Positions 12,166 through 22,737 of a stretch of DNA of 64,000 nt are shown in pieces. The DNA is taken from the NCBI GenBank assembly GCA_028554795.2, contig CM068835.1, forward strand, positions 35,482,401 through 35,546,400, read 5' to 3'. The stretch is from Sinohyriopsis cumingii (taxonomy: Eukaryota; Mollusca; Bivalvia; Unionida; Unionidae). A model generated the notes under the pieces. The model was not told the origin of the DNA, ran no database searches, and worked only from the letters and a program-made list of their open reading frames with translations. Position 1 is the first letter of the stretch. Each line of letters starts with the position of its first letter. The translations under genes and the position numbers were made by a program.

Positions 12166-13854
12166 ATGCCTCGAAAGTGTGTTAATACCGCGGACAATTT
12201 TTGCTATATTTGTGGGGAAGTGACATTTGCCAACCAGAAGAAAAGTATCAATTCTCAAGTGAAGAAGGCATATCATCTTTACTTCGGATGCAAGGTTGGT
12301 GACCAAGACAAGCCTTGGGCTCCGCATATATGCTGTGCTACATGTACAACACAGCTTTCACAGTGGTTGAATTGCAAAAGGTCATCAATGCCGTTTGCAG
12401 TCCCAATGGTGTGGAGAGAGCCAAGCAACCACCTAAATGACTGTTACTTCTGCTTGGTTCCTCCTCTTTCCGGCGGAATAACGAAGCAAAAGAAGTCGAG
12501 AATAGTCTACCCAAACATTCCGTCTGCATTGAGACCAGTTCCACATGGTGAGGGACTTCCTATTCCAGAACCTCCAGCAGAATATTCTCTTGATTCATCT
12601 GACGAAGACAAAGGTGAGTCGACCTGTTCTTCTCCTGGTCCATCAGCATGCAGTGATCCAGATTATCACTGTGGTGCATCATCAACCCCACACAGAATAA
12701 CACAGGAAGAACTAAATGACCTGATTCGTGATTTGGACTTATCAAAGAACAAGGCAGAATTGCTAGGATCAAGACTCCAACAATGGAATCTTCTAGAAGA
12801 AGATGTCACAATTACTGCATATCGAAAGCGCCACCAGCAATTGGAGCCTTTCTTCAGAAAGGAAAGTAATCTGATATTCTGTTCCGATATTGAGGGCCTC
12901 ATGAATGCTTTAAAAATCACTCATGACCCACAAGAATGGAGACTATTTGTGGACTCTTCGAAACTGAGTCTCAAGGCTGTGCTTTTGCACAATGGAAACA
13001 TTCTTCCATCTATTCCAGTAGCGTATGCTGTCCACATGAAAGAGACATACGATAACTTAAGGCAGCTACTGAATTCCATTGAGTATAACAAGTACAGCTG
13101 GCACCTCTGTGGTGATTTGAAGGTAGTTGCCCTTTTAATGGGACTGCAGCAAGGATATACAAAATACATGTGTTTCTTATGCGAGTGGGATAGCCGAGCA
13201 AGGGAAATGCACTACATGAGGAAGGAATGGACTCACAGGCAGAATGTAGCCATTGGAGAGAAGAATATCCAACACCCAGCTCTGGTTGAGGCTCAGAAAA
13301 TCTTGCTACCACCCCTTCACATCAAACTAGGTTTGATGAAGAACTTCGTGAAAGCCATTGACCGGACTTTGCCAGCATTCCGATACCTGCATGAAAAATT
13401 CCCTCGACTCAGCGAAGCAAAGATTAAAGAGGGAGTTTTTGTGGGTCCTCAGATTCGAGAGCTTTTCAAAGATGACCGGTTCAACAACTTGCTGGAAGGT
13501 GACGCGAAACAAGCATGGAATGCTTTTCGCCTAGTTTCTACAAACTTCCTCGGAAATGTTAGGGCAGAAAACTATAAGGAACTAGTAGAAGACATGTTGA
13601 TGAAGTATAAGAAACTTGGCTGCAATATGTCTCTAAAGATTCACTTCCTTCATTCCCATTTGGATTTCTTTCCTAGCAACTGTGGTGTTGTTAGTGATGA
13701 ACACGGCGAACGTTTTCATCAAGATATCGCAACAATGGAACAAAGATACCAGGGAAAATGGTCCACTACAATGCTGGCTGACTACTGCTGGACACTCCTC
13801 AGAGATGCTCCCGAACAGCTGTACAAGAGACAGGCGAAGAAATCTAAGATGTAG
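12166..13854 (+). CDS. Intact 562-aa zinc-binding, transposase-like protein
   Basis: A single uninterrupted exon. The N-terminal zinc-binding module has Cys at residues 13/16 (CYIC), 56/57/60 and 93/96 (CYFC), and contains the phrase KPWAPHICC. Residues 131-170 are acidic and Ser-rich. The C-terminal part has a DDE-like layout: FVDSS (Asp263), LCGDLKV (Asp317), a CFLCEWDSR insert (Cys336/Cys339), a His cluster (493-498) and DEHGERFHQD (511-520). From memory, proteins with these motifs occur in many, often near-identical copies in cnidarians, arthropods and molluscs, which suggests a mobile origin. The nuclease assignment is my inference; no function is established. The start is the first ATG after a TATA box, and no intron is needed. 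It could be an active element gene or a domesticated one. Confidence 0.85.
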   Translation: MPRKCVNTADNFCYICGEVTFANQKKSINSQVKKAYHLYFGCKVGDQDKPWAPHICCATCTTQLSQWLNCKRSSMPFAVPMVWREPSNHLNDCYFCLVPPLSGGITKQKKSRIVYPNIPSALRPVPHGEGLPIPEPPAEYSLDSSDEDKGESTCSSPGPSACSDPDYHCGASSTPHRITQEELNDLIRDLDLSKNKAELLGSRLQQWNLLEEDVTITAYRKRHQQLEPFFRKESNLIFCSDIEGLMNALKITHDPQEWRLFVDSSKLSLKAVLLHNGNILPSIPVAYAVHMKETYDNLRQLLNSIEYNKYSWHLCGDLKVVALLMGLQQGYTKYMCFLCEWDSRAREMHYMRKEWTHRQNVAIGEKNIQHPALVEAQKILLPPLHIKLGLMKNFVKAIDRTLPAFRYLHEKFPRLSEAKIKEGVFVGPQIRELFKDDRFNNLLEGDAKQAWNAFRLVSTNFLGNVRAENYKELVEDMLMKYKKLGCNMSLKIHFLHSHLDFFPSNCGVVSDEHGERFHQDIATMEQRYQGKWSTTMLADYCWTLLRDAPEQLYKRQAKKSKM

Positions 13855-16800
13855 TCAATGACTTGATTTTTTATAGGTAGGCTATTACAGTTGACCTTTT
13901 ACTATTGGAATGCATTTCGTTATGTAAACATTAATTTCTTGCAGATTACAAAAAAACTAGAGCCAATTTTGCAATTTGACTGTCATATTCGTGTTCAGCA
14001 CATAAAAATTGATAAGAATTGACTAATTTTATTTCAGTAACATGACTTTTGTAAAAATTTGTTGTCCAGTGATATAATTCTAAATCGCGACGAATTACAT
14101 CTGAGGTTTCTTTCTCAACTTAACGGAAAAGCCGACAAATTCCGCATGAAATATGTAGTTAGTGATGAAAAATAATTCACTGACTTCTGATTGTCATCAA
14201 CCAAACTTTAGCTAGCATTCGCAAACTAAACTTTAGCTTGAATTCCCCAAGAAAACTATGCAGCAGCGCTATCGACGATTTCAAAGCAGCAGCAGCAAGA
14301 ATAATAATAATAATAACGGTCAACATTGTTATGTTTTGCTAAATAACACAAAACATGGTTTGGTCTAACTACATTAATGGCTAGATTACGACTGACTGAA
14401 ACAATGAAAACATACGCACACTAGTTTCTCAAGCTAATGTTATCATAAGGCATATAGGGTCGCAACTTAGCGAGAGCCTGGAGCTGACCTTAGGTGACCT
14501 GTAAATGTCAGACCATTTGTAGCAACAGAATGTTAATACCGTATATTACCACAGAAGTCATAATGGTTAAGAGGTCTTTGCAAAAGACTTCACCGATTTG
14601 TCATTGCATATGATGCACTCACAGAAACTTGATGTTAACTTTAGTGTATTTCTGGATCGTGCCCTTTATAATCATAAACACTAGCTAACGTCAAGCTGCT
14701 GTAGGTACACTTGACCCCTAATTGTGATATTATGATCTGGAGATTTTAATAAGGAATGAATTCGAAACGATGAAGTATGACAATGTGCGTGGACGTTTCT
14801 TCTTCTCTTTGATTATGTCAGTGAACCTCTGACCCAAAAATGTCTTTAAAATGTTCACAGCATAATTACAAGTACGAGGTTCAGCTGATTATATCATAAT
14901 CTTGTGTGACATGGTGATTATAGTGCTCTATCATGTTTTAAAAACTGTATTAAGCGGGATGCGATAGAAGCCTTAAAAAGGATGGAGAAAAAATACTTCC
15001 TGAATATTTATTTTTGCTTGAATTTTCACTGCATGCATTTAAAAATCTCGTCACGAGTGTAAACATATACCATCCAAACATTTTTCTCGGAAAGGTTTCG
15101 TACATTCCTGGTAAACCATACACCTATTGATAATATCGTCTCGACAGAGAAAACTGAAACAGTATGAACGAACACATAAGGAACTTTGATGAAGAGGCCT
15201 AGTTAGAAATATTAGATATGCTAAACATGATTATTACATAACTCCACCTATTTCGTTGTTGGTTTGTTTTTTTTGTTTTTTTGTTTCTTGTTTATCGCAC
15301 GTTTTTGTCGCATGCAATCATTTGTACCGTGTGTGTCCATGTCCGAGTTGTGCTGAGAGAGAGAGAGAGAGAGAAATGATTGCACACTTGTTGCCCCGAA
15401 AGCCTTGATAGAAGACGATTAACGTATATGTAGTATATACATGGCAAACCTAGACCAAACAGAGAAATGTATTTGTAATAAATTTCAATTCATAGCTTAG
15501 TCCAGTCATCACCTTAATGCCGTCGCGACATAAATCCGCTTCTTAAGTGACATGGTTTTCATTAATTTCATAGCCTGTACATGTAATGTCATTATTATCC
15601 GCAGGAAAAAATATTCTTCTGACCATGTCGAGGTCTTCTCTCATGATGCCATGAAACACCGACTGCTTGACACCACTTTGATGTCAGCTGTGAGGATTGT
15701 TATGGTTTGGGTGAGGTGCTCCCACTATTCAATTAAACTATGATAGAAATCTCACCCAGGCTCGATTTTGATTGGAAGTGAAAGATAGATGTAAAGTTCC
15801 GAGCCTCCAGTCAGCGATGCCGACAGTTAAATGGGTAGACATATAAAAATGTTGAAATTCAATGAACAAGAATTTAATAACAATTCAATAATCAAATGCT
15901 TCAAATTTCCAATTACACTCCTTCCGCTCGAACCTTTAATAGCTTATTGCATCACTTGAGTAGCAGTGAGATCGATTTTCACATGGCCGCGGTAATATTC
16001 CCAAGACAATAGATCATAGTTTGCTTTATACACGTCTTTATAGCTGGGGCTTAACAAACGTGGCATCAGCATATAATGTTCTAGAATAGTCTTGCATTTA
16101 TTGCGACGAAATGTTTTTGTTGTTGTTCGTTTTGCCTCTACATCTCTTCACTGGGCCTAAAATGCTCATTTTAACCTCAGGAACTACCGTTATTGGTATA
16201 TCGTGATTATTAATAGGTATATCGTGGTTATTAATAAGGTTGTGTGGTCTATTAAGAACTCATCTCCATCAACATCAAGAACTACCTCCTTGTTAATGAG
16301 GTTGTGTGATCCATCAGTGAATATTTTGAATCTACCGTGCACCTGCTTACCGTCAGGATGAGAGCAATACAGTCATGACATCGTCAAACTCGGAAATAAC
16401 AGAGCTGAGAGGACACCATGATCAGCAGTGACTGTAGCCGAAAGCTGGTCCAGAATGATAAAAAAGCATTTTTTTTTTAATTTTTTTTTTTAGGGTAAAG
16501 TCAACTGCTCCGTCTTTGGTATACTTGACCCAGGAGGGACCACAATCTGGGGCCACGTTGACTTCATAAGCGGCCGGAGCCACCATCGTTATCTGTTCAG
16601 GCCTAGTTCGAACAATTGCATGCAGTGTCTATTGTTTGTCTCGTTACAGAGCCATGGGAAAATCACGTGCGGAAATATAAATAAAAAAAAAAACACATGG
16701 AGAAAGAAAGGTCATGGAGAAGGCCAAAAGTACATAGAAAAAGATACCAACATAGTTAAGAACTATTATGTTGCAACAACAGAACTTTCTACTAAAGACA

Positions 16801-17160
16801 TAAAAAGGCGCAGAGAGAAAATAGAGCTTCGTACGCAGAAAAAGAGGTGAAAGAAAACGGTAATGCTTTAAAAGAACCAAGGGATATAATAAGTGGCTTG
16901 CAAATGAAAATAAAGGATATAAAAAGAAAACACCTTTTAATTCTAAACTAAATATTATTACGCCATTTAAACAGCATCTTGATTCTTTCAAAGAACTGTT
17001 AATTTCAGATTTTTCTTAAACAATGTTTTTATTTCATCTTACAAACTTTAGATCAGAAGACTAGTGATATTTATGAAAATGTGGCATAATATATCTGCTG
17101 AATATCTCGTGGTTTTCTGGTAAAACTATAGGGTAGAGGGACGATGTTTTAATATGTTCA
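13855..17160. other. Non-coding flank of the 562-aa gene
   Basis: I see no other gene. Minor items: AAT repeats near 14301-14317, a (GA)n run near 15355-15375, poly(T) near 16469-16492, and a duplicated GGTATATCGTG motif near 16195-16230. The short ORFs are low-complexity or antisense pairs. Confidence 0.55.
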
Positions 17161-17166
17161 AAAAAC

Positions 17167-17248
17167 TAGACCAACAAGTAGATCTCCGCTTTTTTTCTGA
17201 CATTAATGCTAATGTCAGAGAAAAACCGGATATCTACTTGTTGGTCCA
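17167..17248. repeat. 78-bp imperfect palindrome
   Basis: The arms TAGACCAACAAGTAGAT and ATCTACTTGTTGGTCCA close over inner pairs TCTGACATTA and TAATGTCAGA with an ATGC loop. The arm motif ACTTGTTGGTCTA also occurs alone near 10748-10760, inverted relative to the left arm. It could be a solo terminal structure of a DNA transposon or a tiny MITE. Confidence 0.75.
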
Positions 17249-17835
17249 TCGTGGCTAGCCAAGGTTCCGATGTGTTAACCATATGTACACCTAGGCAGAT
17301 CAATCTGATATTTCAGTGCTTCGGGTCTGTGAAATTCATTGGAAGCGGCGGCAGGCCACCGCATCCAAATCAAAACCAAGTTGTTCAAATGTGAACACTC
17401 TTCCTACTTGATCGAGAGAAGGGGAGCACACAATTGGAACGAATACATCCTTTCCCTCCAATGCACCTGTAATGGCTTCTCTCCGGTACGTTGTCAAAAT
17501 TTCGATCGTAAACTAAGTGTCCTTTTTGAATCAATTGTATCCACCAGTTAACACATTGTGCTTTTAATTTTATCAGCTACAGAAACCTTCCGTGGACATG
17601 TGGTACATATTTTCACTTAACTCCATCAGATCTGTGACAAACATAGACTGAGCACGCATATGTGTATATAAGTTGGCAGAGCAGGCATGTGCACATTCGG
17701 CCTGCGACCCAATCTGATTAAAATCAGATCTCCACCGTATTACATCAAGATCTGACAACGACCGCTTAGGGTTATGTTCTGGTGACCTATGAGGACGCTC
17801 ACCATTTAATATGTACTTTTGAGTACTTTTCCCAA

Positions 17836-18272
17836 AAAGTGCTAGCTCCACTTTGTCATTTTGACCTCGAACTTCAGACGTAAATTGTATAAAAATGAGC
17901 CGATAACTTTTGTTTTACATTTTATATGTTTGGTAATTCACTCCTTGCACTTGCAGAAGCCGGTATTGTCTAGTCTGGCAAAATTCATTTTCCCTGTTAT
18001 AATAGCTGCTACGGATCGTGTACTTTAGACTAATTCAGGCTGATTTTTTTTTTTTTAGCACAAGGGAGCAGTCATTTTAGTTAACAGGATGCTTTGATCA
18101 TGTACAGTTTCCAAAAGTACAATATCCAAAGAAAGATGATCCATATTACATTAATGTAGCATAGAGGTATGCCAACATTCTCTCCATTGTGCATGTTTTA
18201 AATGCAAACTACTTCACCTTACATTTGTCACTCTCTCTAAAGTACATAAAAACTGGTTAGCGCCCCCTAAGC
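17836..18272 (+). mobile_element. Repeat family R1, copy A (3' part)
   Basis: It starts at GTGCTAGCTCCACTTTGTCA and shares ordered blocks with copies at 38.6, 55.3, 56.8 and 61.6 kb. Shared blocks are GAGCCGATAACTT, CAGAAGCCGGTATTGTCTAG, GTACAGTTTCCAAAAGTAC, GAGGTATGCCAACATTCT and TAGCGCCCCCT. No coding potential is seen, so it looks like a non-autonomous DNA element. The 5' part of the family is absent here. Confidence 0.75.
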
Positions 18273-18920
18273 GGTCGCTATCAGAACGGGTCATGGGGTA
18301 ATCTGAGGTTATTTTGTTACTTGCTACGATTTTTTTCCTTCAGATTTTTGCTTTTTACTTTACAACATCAAGCTCGCGTCGAGCACCTGTGGTTTTTCAT
18401 AGAGGGCGGCGGTCGTCTGATGTTTATGACGAGCGGAGCATAAGCAGGGAACCGGACTAGTTTGACAATCTCTTACACCAGTCTAACGTTATGAAACCCT
18501 GCATGAAGTAGAAACAATGTCAAGCCATCAGATTCAGGCAGTTACAGACAACCAAGGCGAAAAACCCAAATTAAAGCCATGCTGCGCTTGCCCCGAGACT
18601 AAAAAATCTAGAGATGCATGGTAAGTCTGACTTTTCCAGGATTAAAGAATAAGATTTCATATGACAGTAAATGATGAAATTCAAACGCGTGGTGTCCAGT
18701 TATATAATTACAGTAATAACCATTAACGTCTGCAAAACATCTTTATAATGTTTGTAATGCTGTTATAATAATAATGATTGTACTCCAGCCATTCATTTAA
18801 GATTTTCTACTCTTTAAATTGAATAGAAAATGAAACGTTTAAAAGTTTTTACGACGCGAAATCGCTGTAAAAATTCATACCTTGTATAGATGATCAACCT
18901 TGATCATCAAGGTCATACCC

Positions 18921-19682
18921 TAGTTCTACAATGTAAGACATAGCACATGGTTTTGTTTAAGTGCTGTGTCTTACTGACCAAATAACGGGCTTGTATAGCG
19001 TATTCCGATGTCGTTGATATCGGAACGAGTAGTCAAAGTTTCAGGAATATCTCGCTCACTTGGCAGCCTATATCGACACTCCTCCACGAATTTATGTGTA
19101 ATTAATATACTTACTGTGCTGTCTTTATCCTGGCGGAATGAAAATATGACACTAGCAAATGGACGCATTTTCATGTTCGGTTGACATACATTTGAATTTG
19201 TTGCAATGCGATGGTTTTGGTATGCTGAAGTATATTTAAGTAGGTCCATGTGGCGGATATGTTTCTTGAACAAAATGAAATGTTGTTTACAGTTCCAATA
19301 GGCAAAACATATTTTGCATTCATTTCATCAAAGAATAATATTTCAACTCAACCCAATTTCGGCATTCACAGCTTTCATCACTTTCCAGCCTGAAATGTAG
19401 GCCAATGAAACTTGAAAACAGGTCTATTTCTTTTGTGAGAATTTGAATTTATTAGAGAAAAGACAGCAGGGTAAGTAAAGTCTGACAAAAGCATTATAGC
19501 TTTACTTTGTAGGAGAGCATCGTTATTGGTTGTCAGTTGTGTGTGATATTTCTGAAAATTTGACTTTCATTTTACTGTTAGTTCACATCAAAACATGCTA
19601 TACAACACCGTTACTTAGCCTGTAAGACCCATCACCCCCCAGAACAAAAATATCGGGTGATGTGTCTTACGTTGTAAAACTA
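18921..19682. mobile_element. Foldback element F1, copy 1 (near-complete palindrome)
   Basis: The ends are inverted: TAGTTCTACAATGTAAGACA on the left and TGTCTTACGTTGTAAAACTA on the right. Complementarity continues inward almost to the centre. A left block GTGTCTTACTGACCAAATAA mirrors the right-arm block around TTACTTAGCCTGTAAGACCC, and ATTTGAATTTG, TATGCTGAAG and CTGTCTTTAT blocks have mirrored partners. The flanks GGTCATACC (18911-18919) and GGTCACACC (19683-19691) look like a 9-bp target duplication with one mismatch and one extra base. It has no ORF of note. Confidence 0.85.
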
Positions 19683-20062
19683 GGTCACACCTGTTCTTTT
19701 GCCTCTTTTGACTTCATCCTGCTTTGATGCAATATCATAAACTCCTTGTTCTCGAGGAAACACATATCTGATAAACATCACACTGATCAACACAGATTCA
19801 TATAGACAGACACTTTTGTCAAAAATCCAGTCAATATCTGCAGTGAATTTAGTCCTACAATGCAAGACTTATTACGTTTTATTTTAGTCATACATGTAAG
19901 ACGTATTACATGTTATTTATGTTATAGTGCTACATCTTACTGCCTAAATAATGGCCTTGTATAAAATGTTCCGATGTCAACCAACATTAGAAAGATAGTC
20001 TAATGGTTTCAGGAATATCTTGTACACTTGGCAGCCCATATCAGCATTCTACCACAGTGTGT

Positions 20063-20215
20063 TGGGTATGTGAGAAAGCTTGCCAGTAGCTTCTCGTGGG
20101 TCGGTGGTTCTTTCCGGGGTTTTCCCGGGTTCTTCCTCCACCATTAATACTGGCCGCCATGTATAGCCTATCGTGTGCTGAAAAATGGCGTTAAACCCCT
20201 ACAACAACAACAACA
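20063..20215 (+). mobile_element. Family 1 SINE, 5'-truncated, nested in F1 copy 2
   Basis: Only the body and the (AAC)n tail remain; the tRNA head is missing. A perfect 12-bp target duplication, ACCACAGTGTGT, at 20051-20062 and 20216-20227 shows insertion into the foldback element. Confidence 0.92.
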
Positions 20216-20738
20216 ACCACAGTGTGTAATAAAATTCTTGCTGTGCTGTTTTTATCTTGGTGGAATCAAAATCTGACACTTGCAAATGGATGCATTTTCA
20301 TGTTCCGTTGACATGCATTTGAATTTGTTGAAATGCATTGGTAGTCGGGGTATGCCAAAGTATGTTCAGGTAGGTTCATGCTGGAGGATATGTTTCTTGA
20401 ATGAAATTAAATGTTGCTTACAATTCCAATAGGCATAATATATTTTTATTTTATTTAGTTAAAGAATAATACTTCAACTTATCCCAGTTTTGGCATTCCC
20501 AGCTTTCATTGCTTTCCAGCCAGCTGAAATGTAAGCCAACCAAACTTGAAAACAGGTTGTGTGCGAATGAAATTTCTTAGGAAAAAGACATCAGAGTAAG
20601 TAAAGTCTGATACACTATAACCTTAATATGTAGAAAAGCACTGATAAAGGTTGTCAAGTGTGAGGTATTCCATAAAATTTTACTTTTATTATGATATCAG
20701 TCGACATCAAAACATACTACACAGCACCATCATTTATG

Positions 20739-20990
20739 TTGTTGTTGTTGTTTTGGGGTTTAACACCATTTTTCAGCACACGATAGGCTATGCATGGCAG
20801 CCAGTATTAATGGTGAGGAAGAACCTGGGAAAACCCCAGGAAGAACCACTGACCCACGAGAAGCTACTGGCAAGCTTTCTCACATACCCACATTAGCCGA
20901 ATCTTGGACTCGAACCCACGCAGATAGAGGTGAGATGGCAGTGATCCGTAACGGAGAGTGCTTTAGACCCCTCAGCCACTCGGGGCCCCT
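20739..20990 (-). mobile_element. Family 1 SINE, full length, nested in F1 copy 2
   Basis: A minus-strand copy with head, B box and (TTG)n tail. A perfect 12-bp target duplication, CCATCATTTATG, lies at 20727-20738 and 20991-21002. Confidence 0.93.
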
Positions 20991-21439
20991 CCATCATTTA
21001 TGCAGTAAGACCTTGATGGCCAAAAAATAAATATCAAGGACAGGGTCTTACATTGTAGGACTACAGTGAATTGAACCCCAAGATTGCTACATGCCAACCA
21101 TTACACTTTTGGCCTAATCATTATGCTTTTTTCACTAAATTATGCCTTATGTGTAACTGTATTCAGATTTCGCATTTTCGGTATATCCCCCTCCCCCCCA
21201 AAAATTTATAATTTGCTTTGTCATTTTTATTAACATCCATTAATCCCACACACCATATTCTAGAAAAGATGGCTTCTATGTAACTATGACATAAGAGTAC
21301 ACTTGTCCAAAGACTTGCATGCACTTTCCTATATGAATTACATACTACAGCGTTCCATTCTAGGGCAGATTCATGCCCCTTGCAGGCTACATGGAAAGGA
21401 TTTTAATATTGGTCATGGAAGTAAAACAAAGAAACATTG

Positions 21440-22411
21440 AATTAGCTCGTTTTATTAACTCCAATACTAAGTTAACTTCTTTTTTCACAGCAAAACTTAA
21501 TTGTGGACACGAATTTTATAAATGCAGAGGCGTTAGTTCTACTTTGTTCTTAACAGAACACACCAGTGATAGAAGACTACATTGGTCATTTGTTCAAACG
21601 ATTTTTTATGTTTTTTTGCTTGATAATGCTTTAAGTAAGTTGGCAGAACTGTATGGGGTTTTCAGCTGATACTGCATCAGCGATGACTGAAATTCATAAA
21701 GGAGTTGCATTTTTTTTTTTACAGCAAAACTTAATTGTGGACACGAATTTTATAAATGCAGAGGCGTTATCTACTCAGTTCTTAACAGAACACAGACTAC
21801 CACTAGTGATAGAAGACTACATTGGTCATTTGTTCAAACGAATGGTTTTTTTTTTTTTTGCTTGATAATGCTTTAAGTAGGTTGGCAGAACTGTATGGGG
21901 TTTTCAGCTGATACTGCATCAGTGATGACTGAAATTCATAAAGGAGTTGCATTCTTTATTTTGAAAAATGTCTCCATCATTGTACATATCAGGTTGTCTC
22001 TGTCATATGATGCACCTTGCTGCAGGAAAGGCTGATGATAATTAGGAGAACTCTTGAAGTATCAAGTTGACACTCTACCTGACAATGTACTTAATGTAGA
22101 CAGTTGATTTTTTCCATCTTATTTTACAGCTAAAAGACCCAATAACTGGAAGATATAAATTTCCTCTTCTTTGTCATGTTATGAAAGGAATATTGATTCT
22201 TTACCATTACAATGCTGACTGTGAGAGATTGTTCAATATTAACAAAAATAAAACTGAATTCAGATCCAGGCTATATAAAACAGCACTTAGTGCTCTACTG
22301 GTGTGCAAAACATTCATAGTCTCAACTGGTACAAAGTGTTTTGAAATGCAATATGAGAGTCTGTTGCTTTTTAAATCTCAAAGTGTTATATACGAAAACT
22401 TGAAGCAGTAA
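21440..22411 (+). pseudogene. Decayed hAT-family transposase
   Basis: Two parts are recognisable. At about 21488-21960 a tandemly duplicated segment (unit 234 bp) reads INAEALSTQFLTEH, RLPLVIEDYIGHLFKRM. This resembles the FLxEHxLPLxxADHxGxLFxKMF region of hAT-type proteins. At 22130-22411 the C-terminal dimerisation region is intact in frame: PITGRYKFPLLC, then YHYNADCERLFNINKNKTEF and RSRLYKTALSALLVCKTF, ending in TAA. NADCERxF and KTxxRxxL are diagnostic of hAT C-termini. Stops, frameshifts and poly(T) runs between the parts show decay. A TTTTACAG before 22130 could be a splice acceptor. It lies between two foldback elements. Confidence 0.72.
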
Positions 22412-22737
22412 TTGATGTTAAAAGTCCAGAGGGATAAATAAATCATTTTGTACATATGCTCATTGAATTTTTATCATGTTATATATGGATTACTCTTTTT
22501 CTGCTCGGATTACTCTTTTTGTCCAACTTGGATTAGACTTTTTCCTTGCCGGGGTTGGCATGTATGTTGCTATCCTCAGGCATAATATTGTTAAAAATAT
22601 AGACTTCTTTGGATTGACACTGGTCTTATTACGTCTTTCTAATTTTTCTACCATAACCCATAAGACAATAGGTCAAGAGCAGACCAAAAGTTCAATAAAA
22701 TAAGTGCATAGATAAAAAATTTCAGCTGTTTCCTCTT

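Larger units (their letters stand above)
19850..21063. mobile_element. Foldback element F1, copy 2, carrying two nested SINEs
   Basis: Ends are TAGTCCTACAATGCAAGAC and GTCTTACATTGTAGGACTA, with a perfect 9-bp target duplication CAGTGAATT at 19841-19849 and 21064-21072. The left end is locally duplicated (a second TAGTCATACATGTAAGAC start at 19886). Interior blocks match copy 1 in order. Two family-1 SINEs (20063-20215 and 20739-20990) were inserted later. Confidence 0.87.

Noticed and set aside
12338-13512. Minus-strand ORFs within the 562-aa gene
   Set aside because: They are antisense shadows of an intact plus-strand gene with recognisable motifs.
16620-16991. Overlapping ORFs on both strands, one with hydrophobic stretches
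   Set aside because: A-rich, low-complexity sequence reads as lysine-rich on one strand and hydrophobic on the other. There are no splice or domain signals.
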